Assembly (NCBI GenBank): GCA_965371805.1
Contig: CBDUZW010000047.1
Coordinates: forward strand, 1-40,926
Length of the DNA: 40,926 nucleotides
Direction: 5' to 3'
Source of the DNA: JAOZTV01 sp965371805
GTDB taxonomy: Bacteria; Acidobacteriota; Aminicenantia; UBA2199
A program made the translations under genes and the position numbers. The notes under the pieces are model-generated. The model had not been told where the DNA came from and did not search any database. It was given only the letters and a program-made list of their open reading frames with translations. Below, in pieces: positions 8,182 through 15,148 of the stretch. Within the stretch, counting starts at the first letter, position 1, and each line of letters begins with the position of its first letter.

Positions 8182-8619
8182 ATGAAATTAACAAATGTTA
8201 TCATTATATGTGTATTATTAGTCCTATTAAATTCAGGATGTAAAAAGTGTGACTGTAGTGAAGATAATTTTTCAGAACTGATTAATATAACGTGGGTACT
8301 GGAAACGATTTATAATAGTTCAACAGATGTGATTCAAGTCTCAGATAGATATTCAATTATATTTAAAGAAGATAAAACTGTAGATCTTATTGTTGACTGC
8401 AATAGCTGCAGTGGCTCTATAAATGTTCAATCAGAAAACTATATCAGTTTGAATAATTCTCTAGCTTGCACAGAAGTTGCATGTGGACCGGATTCAAATG
8501 ATACTGAATTTTATTTAGCAATTGAAAAGATTAGCCGTTACGAAATAATCAATAATAAACTTTTTCTGTATTTTAATGATGAAAACGGATATTTAATATT
8601 TTCAATATCATATTCATAA
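8182..8619 (+). CDS. META-domain lipoprotein
   Basis: A 145-residue predicted lipoprotein: basic N-terminus, hydrophobic helix, lipobox LNSGC with Cys20. After a short Cys-rich linker (KKCDC) comes a META/HslJ-like fold: INITWVLETI opening strand, YSIIFKEDKTV, then the core around DCNSCSGSINV and a C-terminal FYLAIEKISRYEIINNKLFLYF. Family members such as HslJ are small envelope proteins linked to heat-shock or drug tolerance; the function here is unknown. The start is set by AAAGGAGAAAGG directly before ATG. It is divergent from dinB. Extra cysteines (about 73, 76, 94, 99) may form disulfides. Confidence 0.7.
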   Translation: MKLTNVIIICVLLVLLNSGCKKCDCSEDNFSELINITWVLETIYNSSTDVIQVSDRYSIIFKEDKTVDLIVDCNSCSGSINVQSENYISLNNSLACTEVACGPDSNDTEFYLAIEKISRYEIINNKLFLYFNDENGYLIFSISYS

Positions 8620-8694
8620 AAAATAGGAAAAAAATAGGTGTCAGGTCGGTTTTGTTAATAGTGTGGTATTTCTTATTAGTTAAGTAAAATTGAT

Positions 8695-9480
8695 TTACTC
8701 TATTTTCAGGCCTTTCTTCAGTTTATCTAAAATGTTTGTTTTTTGTTTCTCTAACTCTTTTTTTATCTGATCACCATATCTGGCTTTAAGAAGTCTGATA
8801 CCCTGTTTTTTTACTTCTTTTAGCGTTATATTTATCATTTTATTTAATATCTGATTTGAAATTTCAGTTGATGTTCCCCTGAGGTTCCGCATTTGAATAG
8901 AAGGCAGCTTCAATTGATATGATTTATTTTTTAAAGGGGTAATATGAACATATATCTCCCCACCCTTAATGAGTATATAACGGATATTCAATTTTGGTTC
9001 CTTTTGATTTACAGGGGTATTTTTAGATGCTAATGCAATAGCTTTAGACAAATTATTTTTTAATATAATCAGGTTGTTTTTGTTTTTTTCATTTATTTCC
9101 ACAAAAACTTCCGGCCTGGAGATAATTATTTTATTCACTATCATCATATCATCTTTAAGTGATAATATATCAAGATCAACATGCATCTTTTCTGTTTGAA
9201 AGGATTTCTTTTTTTTGAAACCTTTAGAATTTGATATGGAAAAGTTATTGATTTCGCATGTGCCTTCTTTAAGACTGATATCTACATTTTTTACCCGGAC
9301 TCTTGTAAGTGTCGCTAAAGACCCATATTTTTCAATAGTCCTTTTTGCAATCATATTTAAATTATAGAATAAATATATTGCCGCTGCAGCAATAACCATG
9401 CTGATGAATAGAAAAAACAAAAATATGGGTTTTTTCCAGATTCTTTTTTTCTTTTTTTTCTTCTCTTTTTTCATTTTCAT
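8695..9480 (-). CDS. AsmA-like membrane-anchored envelope protein
   Basis: A 261-residue protein with a strongly basic N-terminus (a lysine-rich block within the first 17 residues), one transmembrane helix (about 18-40), then a periplasmic domain. The segment GSLATLTRVRVKNVDISLKE, followed by a strand-rich stretch with SRPEVFVEI and IRYILIKGGEI, is characteristic of AsmA/DUF748-type beta-groove proteins, which assist lipid transport or outer-membrane assembly. It is much shorter than E. coli AsmA. The C-terminus is amphipathic and lysine-rich. It has its own consensus promoter and a weak AGGA before ATG. Assignment to the AsmA superfamily is fair; the substrate is unknown. Confidence 0.65.
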   Translation of the reverse strand: MKMKKEKKKKKKRIWKKPIFLFFLFISMVIAAAAIYLFYNLNMIAKRTIEKYGSLATLTRVRVKNVDISLKEGTCEINNFSISNSKGFKKKKSFQTEKMHVDLDILSLKDDMMIVNKIIISRPEVFVEINEKNKNNLIILKNNLSKAIALASKNTPVNQKEPKLNIRYILIKGGEIYVHITPLKNKSYQLKLPSIQMRNLRGTSTEISNQILNKMINITLKEVKKQGIRLLKARYGDQIKKELEKQKTNILDKLKKGLKIE

Positions 9481-9528
9481 TTCCTAAAGTATTAATCTAT
9501 ATATATTACAGAAACTCACTTCAAACAA

Positions 9529-9557
9529 ATTATAGTTAAATGAAAATTTTATGTCAA
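9529..9557 (-). promoter_or_regulatory. Consensus sigma-70 promoter of the AsmA-like gene
   Basis: On the minus strand: TTGACA (9552-9557), 17 bases, TATAAT (9529-9534), both perfect. The leader would be about 42 bases. Confidence 0.8.
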
Positions 9558-9658
9558 TACCATAAGAAAAATCATAAAAATCATTAAAATTGCCCCGCAA
9601 ATGTTTGTTTTTAACGACTTAACGTCCTCAAAACAGGACACAAACAGTATTTTTCATC

Positions 9659-9674
9659 TGGCATTATAAATGCA
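9659..9674 (+). promoter_or_regulatory. Possible sigma-54 promoter of the Arg/Ser-rich protein gene
   Basis: TGGCA (9659-9663) and ATGCA (9670-9674) place GG and GC exactly 10 bases apart, as in -24/-12 elements, with one mismatch in TTGC. Transcription would start near 9685, just before the GGAGG. A dyad GTCCT/AGGAC (9624-9639) lies upstream. No good sigma-70 -35 fits. A sigma-54-type activator (PilR) is encoded in the window. Confidence 0.4.
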
Positions 9675-9695
9675 TTGTATAGGTAGGAGGATAAA

Positions 9696-10751
9696 ATGAG
9701 AAAAACTATTTTAATGATTATGTTTATGATGTTGTCCATATTATCAGTAAACGGACAGGAGTACAATTATAACAGTTATAATGATGATTATAATGGATAT
9801 ACTGATCAGGATTATGATAATGGTTATAATAATTCTGACTATGACAATGATTATGAGTACTCTTATGATTATGAAAGTATTCTATCACGGATCGGACAAT
9901 ATGGCAGGGTATATTATTGGGAGCATCCATACAAGTATGTAAATTTTATAATAGTGGGAAGCAAGGTATATGTCATTCCCAGAGGAAGGTTTTATAAAAT
10001 TTATGACAGGAGCTTTTTTCAACTTGTATCACAGGACCGGTTTATATCTCTTTCATGTTTTGGAATGCCTTACTACGATAACTATTACAGATTTTCTCTA
10101 TATAGTGATTATTATAGATACAACTACTATAGGGGAAGGAGTTTTGGAAGCAGGTGGTTCAGAGGTCTAAGGAGGCATTATAGAAGCTACTACAGAAGCA
10201 GAAGGAACCATAGAAGGTATAGGAGTTATAAAACAAGGTTCTATAACAAAAGAGGTCGTAGAGGAAAGTATGGAAAAAGGTATAGACCCACTAGAAACAA
10301 GAGAAGCTATGGCAGTAGAAATTCTAACCGCGGAAAAGTTAAGAGAGGAATTTCAAGAAGAAAAATTGACAGGTCTAGAAACTATACCAAAAAGAGAGGC
10401 AGTAGAAATTCAGGATACAGGAAGAATACCAGAAGCAGCAGAAATTCCGGATATAGAAAAACTACCAGAAGTAACAGAAGCTTCAAAAGCAGACCCACAT
10501 CACAGAGAAGAAGCCGAACTTATAAGAGTTCCAGAGGAAACGTAAAACCTGCTAGAAGCTATAAAAGAAGTAGTAACCGGAATAGCTATAAACCTTCAAA
10601 AAGAAGTAGATCTGTTAAGAGTTCAAGCTCCAGAAGAAGCAGTAAAGTGAGTAGAAGTTCGAGTAAAAGATCAGGCAGTAGAAGTTCAAAAAGTAGATCT
10701 TCCAATAAAAAAGAAAAAAGTAGAAGTGGAAGTAGAAGAAGTAGAAAATAA
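9696..10751 (+). CDS. Exported low-complexity protein: Tyr/Asp/Asn-rich head, Arg/Ser-rich tail
   Basis: A 351-residue protein with a signal peptide (residues 1-20, likely cleaved after VNG). Residues about 22-60 are almost only Tyr, Asp, Asn and Gly and strongly acidic. Residues 61-130 look folded (YGRVYYWEHPYKYVNFIIVG). Residues about 140-351 are very basic, built of Arg, Ser, Lys, Tyr and Gly, with near-repeats such as SRNSGYRK and many RS/SR/SK steps. No family is recognised; the composition resembles phase-separating or nucleic-acid/polyanion-binding proteins, yet it is exported. Roles in binding extracellular DNA or polysaccharide, or in matrix formation, are speculation. GTAGGAGG precedes ATG; a strong hairpin follows. 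Confidence 0.8.
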   Translation: MRKTILMIMFMMLSILSVNGQEYNYNSYNDDYNGYTDQDYDNGYNNSDYDNDYEYSYDYESILSRIGQYGRVYYWEHPYKYVNFIIVGSKVYVIPRGRFYKIYDRSFFQLVSQDRFISLSCFGMPYYDNYYRFSLYSDYYRYNYYRGRSFGSRWFRGLRRHYRSYYRSRRNHRRYRSYKTRFYNKRGRRGKYGKRYRPTRNKRSYGSRNSNRGKVKRGISRRKIDRSRNYTKKRGSRNSGYRKNTRSSRNSGYRKTTRSNRSFKSRPTSQRRSRTYKSSRGNVKPARSYKRSSNRNSYKPSKRSRSVKSSSSRRSSKVSRSSSKRSGSRSSKSRSSNKKEKSRSGSRRSRK

Positions 10752-10763
10752 ACATTTCAAAAC

Positions 10764-10799
10764 AACATCTCCTGTTCCTGTCCAGGAACAGGAGGTGTT
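10764..10799. terminator. Strong hairpin after the Arg/Ser-rich gene
   Basis: A 16-base-pair stem (10764-10779 with 10784-10799, one G-U pair) around the loop GTCC. No T-run follows on the plus strand; the minus strand has a T-rich stretch after it. It probably ends or stabilises the upstream transcript. Confidence 0.65.
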
Positions 10800-11127
10800 C
10801 TAAAACACAATCAAAAAAACGAATCTTTCATATCCTTTTATAGTGACTCAAGATAGACAAACCTTAAACCTTGAATAAATCACTTTTCCAAACCCAAACT
10901 TATCAATTCTAATAAGTTTATTCGTTAACTTTAATTTGTGCTTAACCCACAATGATTAATTCTGAGCTCACAATCATTGGTTCTTAATAATTGGGTTTCA
11001 TATAGTAAAAGTGTAAAAAAGCATATAATATTTTATTTTAACCGACTCTTTATATTGTTTTTTTTTTATAAATTGTGTACTATTTGTTTTTCAATCAGAA
11101 ATGAATTTTAATTTAAAAGTATTTTAT
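10800..11127. other. AT-rich intergenic region
   Basis: About 330 bases without a gene. The only structure seen is an inverted repeat CAATGATT (10950-10957)/AATCATTG (10972-10979), framed by AACCC (10944-10948) and GGGTT (10993-10997). Its role is unknown. Confidence 0.4.
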
Positions 11128-11157
11128 TTGGCATTATTTAATGAAAATAATTATAAT
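11128..11157 (+). promoter_or_regulatory. Promoter of the SBBP propeller gene
   Basis: TTGGCA (11128-11133), an 18-base spacer, TATAAT (11152-11157), 32 bases before ATG with a GAGGAG ribosome binding site. Confidence 0.6.
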
Positions 11158-11189
11158 ATTACATTTATTTATAAAGAGGAGAAACTCTA

Positions 11190-14100
11190 ATGAAATTTAA
11201 ATATCTCAAATACTCTATTATTGTACTTTCTATTTTTACTTTGTCATTTTTTATAATTAATGGGATGGAAAATAGAGAGATAACAAAATTAGATAATAGT
11301 ATAAAAACATTTAAAAATGAAACTAATCAAAAAGTTTCAGATATTAAGAAAAATTTTGTTAAAAAACCATCTATTAATATGGACTTTGGAAAAATACCTT
11401 TATATTTTATTCAGAACACTGGCCAGGTAAATAAAAAAGCAGCTTTTTATTCAAAAGCTTCCAGATATACGCTATGGATAACAAAAGGGGGCCTGGTTTT
11501 TGATAGTTTAATAAAAGATAAAGGTAAGGATAATAATAAAGAAAATTTTAAAGAAAAATTATTAGAAAAATATAATAGGGATGTTTCCAGAATGGTCTTC
11601 ATTGGCACAAACAAAGATCCTGAAATTATTGCAATAGATCCATCCAAACTTAAAGTGAATTATTTTAAAGGTCAAAATAAAACTAAATGGAATTGTAATG
11701 TACCGACTTCAAAAGCTGTGTTATATAAGAATATATATAAAAATATTGACTTGAAAGTTTATGGAAAGGAAAAATCAATTGAATACGATTGGATAGTAAA
11801 GCCAGGAGGAGATCCAAAAGATATAAAATTTGAATATCAGAATGTAAAGAAAACCCAGATTGATCAAAATGGTGATCTTCAAATTTATACTAAATTTGGA
11901 CAGTTGATCCATAAAAAACCTGTTAGTTTTCAGATAATTAAAGTTGATATAGGTTTTTCCAATTCAAAAAAAAGGGAAATGGTTAATGTAAATTTTAAGG
12001 TATTTGCAGACAAAAGTTATGGTTTTGAAATAGAAAGCTATGATAAGAGCAAGACTCTTATTATTGATCCAGTTGTATTGCTTTATTCCACATATCTTGG
12101 AGGTAATTTTGTAGATTGGCTATGGGATTTAACAGTAGATAACAGTGGCAATATTTATGCAATTGGAGAAACATATAGTACTGATTTTCCGATTGTAAAT
12201 CAATATCAATCTAGTAACATCTCAGGTGATGTTTTTATAACTAAAATTAATACAAACTTAAATAATGAATCTAGTCTAATTTATTCAACTTATTTTGGAG
12301 GCGACAATAATGATTATGGGTATGGTATCTCTGTAGATAATAATGAGAATGTTTATATAGTTGGAACAACGCTCAGTTCTGATTTGCCAGTTATAAATCA
12401 ATATCAATCAAATCAAAATAGTTATGATGCTTTTATAGCTAGGTTTGATACTCGCTTAAGTGGAGAATCAAGTTTAGTTTATGCTACTTATCTAGGAGGC
12501 GAAAATGTGGATTATGGATTAGATATTGCAGTAGATGGAAATAATAATGTTTATATAACTGGTTATACATATTTAAGCCCTGATTTTCCAGTTATAAATC
12601 AATATCAAACAATTCAAGGAGATAGGGATACTTTTGTAGCAAGAATAGACACAAATAACATCGGTGTTTCAAGTCTTATCTATTCAACTTTTCTTGGAGG
12701 AATTTATGTAGATCAAGGTAATGGAATTGACGTAGATAATAATAATAATGTTTATGTTGTGGGAACTACAAACAGCCCGGATTTTCCTTTATTAAACCAG
12801 TATCAAACTTATCAGGGATATAGTGATGCTTTTATAACAAAAATTGATACAAATCTAAGTGGAGAGTCAAGTTTAATATACTCATCTTATATTGGTGGAA
12901 ATGGTTCTGAATCAGGTAATGCTATAGTTGTGGATAAAAATAACAATGCCTATATAACGGGAGAAACATGGAAAACAAGAACTAATGATATTCCAAATTT
13001 TCCTGTATTAAACCAGTATCAACATTCTCAAGGTGGTCATGATGCTTTTGTGACCAGAATAGATACAACTCAAATAGGAGATAGTAGCCTCATATATTCT
13101 TCTTATCTCGGAGGAAGTAGCTCAGATGTTGGTGAAGGGATTGATGTAGATAATAATGGAAATGTCTATGTATCTGGTTCTACTTATAGTTCAAATTTTC
13201 CAGTATTATATGAATATCAAAAACATCAATTGAGTATGGATATTTTCATATCTAAACTAAATACAAATATAGGTGGAGAGTCAAGCCTTATTTTTTCCAC
13301 ATATCTCGGAGGTTCAAATTATGATAGTAATACAGGAATAGCTATTGATTCAAAAAATCATGTGTATGTAGCTGGGTGGACTGATTCACAAAACTACCCC
13401 ATTAAAAACTCATATCAAAACATACATAGGGGGCAAGTAGATTCATGTATTACAAAACTTTCCTTTAATTCAAATGCAGACTTATCAATACAAAAAATTG
13501 TAGACAATCCATCACCTTACATTGGCGAAGATATCGCATATACGATTAAAGTAACAAATATCGGCCCTGCGGATGCATCAGATGTGAAGATTTTGGATAA
13601 ATTACCTAATGGACTTATTTTTGTATCATATACTTCCGTAAACGGGAATTATTCAAGCCAAAAAGATGTCTGGGACATTAAACAACTAAGAAATGGCAAA
13701 AGTGCTGAATTAAAAATCATTTCCAAGGTTGAAAGGGGAGGAATATTTACTAATGAAGCTTCCCTAATTTCTTTAAATGAAATTGATCCCAAAAAAAGAA
13801 ATAATATGGACAGTGTTACAATTTCAACCTCACATATAATTTTAGCATCTATTTCAGGAGGTAAAGGAACAATCTCACCACTATCTCAGAATGTTTTGTT
13901 TGGAGAAACTGCGAATTTAAAGATTACTCCTGAGTATGGGTATGAGATTGAATCAATTATCGACAATGGGGTATTTCAAACTATTTCAAAATTATATAGT
14001 ATAAAAAATGTTATAAATGATCATAATTTAATTGTGAAGTTTAAACCGAAAATTATCTTAACTTTGTCCGGGGAAAGGAAAACTGAGAAAGTTTGGATAA

Positions 14101-14354
14101 TAAAGAAAGATTATGGGAAATTGTTTCTTGCTGTGAATGATCCATCAAAAATGGCATCGGTTTTTATTTTACAAAGAAGTGAAAATGGTGGAGAATACAT
14201 AAATTTAATGAATTTATCCCCATCAGATTTAATCGATGGGAAACATGTCTATATTGATAAATTCTTTGAGAAAAACAGCACATACAAATATCAATTTCTT
14301 GCATATGATTCAGAAGGTAATGTACTGTCCAAATCAAATGAAATAGCATTATAG
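11190..14354 (+). CDS. Exported SBBP-repeat beta-propeller protein with DUF11-like domain
   Basis: A 1054-residue exported protein. Residues about 7-24 form a signal peptide or anchor. Residues about 55-300 match the N-terminal domain usual in SBBP proteins (FIQNTGQVNKKAAFYSK, then DLKVYGKEKSIEYDWIVKPG). Seven SBBP repeats follow to about 755, each with (S/A)(T/S)Y(L/I/F)GG..D, a VD.N.N.Y..G strand, and FPV.NQYQ...D.F..(K/R)ID; seven blades suit one closed propeller. A DUF11-like domain comes next (about 765-865, ADLSIQKIVDNPSPYIGEDI), then a segment with SGGKGTISPLSQNV and a C-terminal Fn3-like end. Probably a surface adhesion or scaffold protein; the ligand is unknown. It has a GAGGAG start signal and lies 30 bases before a barrel protein. 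Confidence 0.85.
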   Translation: MKFKYLKYSIIVLSIFTLSFFIINGMENREITKLDNSIKTFKNETNQKVSDIKKNFVKKPSINMDFGKIPLYFIQNTGQVNKKAAFYSKASRYTLWITKGGLVFDSLIKDKGKDNNKENFKEKLLEKYNRDVSRMVFIGTNKDPEIIAIDPSKLKVNYFKGQNKTKWNCNVPTSKAVLYKNIYKNIDLKVYGKEKSIEYDWIVKPGGDPKDIKFEYQNVKKTQIDQNGDLQIYTKFGQLIHKKPVSFQIIKVDIGFSNSKKREMVNVNFKVFADKSYGFEIESYDKSKTLIIDPVVLLYSTYLGGNFVDWLWDLTVDNSGNIYAIGETYSTDFPIVNQYQSSNISGDVFITKINTNLNNESSLIYSTYFGGDNNDYGYGISVDNNENVYIVGTTLSSDLPVINQYQSNQNSYDAFIARFDTRLSGESSLVYATYLGGENVDYGLDIAVDGNNNVYITGYTYLSPDFPVINQYQTIQGDRDTFVARIDTNNIGVSSLIYSTFLGGIYVDQGNGIDVDNNNNVYVVGTTNSPDFPLLNQYQTYQGYSDAFITKIDTNLSGESSLIYSSYIGGNGSESGNAIVVDKNNNAYITGETWKTRTNDIPNFPVLNQYQHSQGGHDAFVTRIDTTQIGDSSLIYSSYLGGSSSDVGEGIDVDNNGNVYVSGSTYSSNFPVLYEYQKHQLSMDIFISKLNTNIGGESSLIFSTYLGGSNYDSNTGIAIDSKNHVYVAGWTDSQNYPIKNSYQNIHRGQVDSCITKLSFNSNADLSIQKIVDNPSPYIGEDIAYTIKVTNIGPADASDVKILDKLPNGLIFVSYTSVNGNYSSQKDVWDIKQLRNGKSAELKIISKVERGGIFTNEASLISLNEIDPKKRNNMDSVTISTSHIILASISGGKGTISPLSQNVLFGETANLKITPEYGYEIESIIDNGVFQTISKLYSIKNVINDHNLIVKFKPKIILTLSGERKTEKVWIIKKDYGKLFLAVNDPSKMASVFILQRSENGGEYINLMNLSPSDLIDGKHVYIDKFFEKNSTYKYQFLAYDSEGNVLSKSNEIAL

Positions 14355-14384
14355 ATATTTGTTGGTAGCAAAGGAGAATGAAAT

Positions 14385-14951
14385 ATGTTAAAAAGAGTAA
14401 AAATAATCTCAATATTAATAGTAGTATTAACAATTTCAGTTTATAGTAAAGGCTTTATTACTATATCTGGAAATACGTTTATGTCCTCGGACTCTGAATA
14501 TAAAAATATTTACAGTAATTCTATTTTTTATCCTGAATTGACAGCTGGTTATAATATTTATAAAAACATTTTTATTTGGGCAGGTTTTGGCTTTATATCA
14601 ATAACAGGAACCAGTTCCGGGGAATTACAGCTGGAGTCAAAATCAAAAAGAAGTTTTTTCTCTTTTGGATCGGGTTATAATTTGAATATAAGTAAAAAAC
14701 TGGATCTAATGCTAAAAGCAGGTATTGCAAATATGCGTTATAAAGAAGAAGCATTTGGAGAAACAATTAGTGACAATAAATTAGGTGTAAAGCTTGGTGG
14801 CAAGCTGTTCTATTATATTGCAAAGAATTTTTTTATAAACGTAAGTATAGGATATCAATTGGTTAATGATACTTTTGATTATGAAGGGGAAAATCTTGAT
14901 ATAAAACTTTCAGGTTTATCTACTGGAATTGGAATTGGAGTTAAATTTTAA
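14385..14951 (+). CDS. Small outer-membrane beta-barrel protein
   Basis: A 188-residue protein with a signal peptide (about 1-21, ending VYSKG) and alternating amphipathic strands with Gly and aromatic residues (FIWAGFGFISITG, SFFSFGSGYNLNIS, FFINVSIGYQLV) and a C-terminal GIGIGVKF ending in Phe, as outer-membrane barrels do. The length fits an eight-stranded OmpX/OmpW-type barrel. AAAGGAG precedes ATG, and it lies 30 bases after the propeller gene, so they probably form an operon; the barrel may anchor or export the propeller protein, which is inference. Confidence 0.7.
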   Translation: MLKRVKIISILIVVLTISVYSKGFITISGNTFMSSDSEYKNIYSNSIFYPELTAGYNIYKNIFIWAGFGFISITGTSSGELQLESKSKRSFFSFGSGYNLNISKKLDLMLKAGIANMRYKEEAFGETISDNKLGVKLGGKLFYYIAKNFFINVSIGYQLVNDTFDYEGENLDIKLSGLSTGIGIGVKF

Positions 14952-15113
14952 TAGGATCCAATATTGCCAGAATTTAGTTCAATTTTTACATCAATTATTA
15001 CAAATTAAATATAATTCTTAAAAACATCACCATATATGTTTCGTTATCTCCAAATTTGATATACTTACACAGAATATATCATTTCATATATTTCATAAAG
15101 CAATCCCAAATAA

Positions 15114-15142
15114 TTGACAAAAAATAGATTTAATATTATTAT
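15114..15142 (+). promoter_or_regulatory. Promoter of the dnaE-like gene, predicted leaderless
   Basis: TTGACA (15114-15119), a 17-base spacer, TATTAT (15137-15142). ATG at 15149 lies 6 bases past the -10 box with no Shine-Dalgarno, the same geometry as rrf2. Confidence 0.75.
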
Positions 15143-15148
15143 ATTTGC

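Noticed and set aside
10270..10545. Acidic 91-codon frame inside the Arg/Ser-rich gene
   Set aside because: It is the out-of-phase reading of AGA/AGT-rich repeat codons; the main frame has the signal peptide and ribosome binding site.
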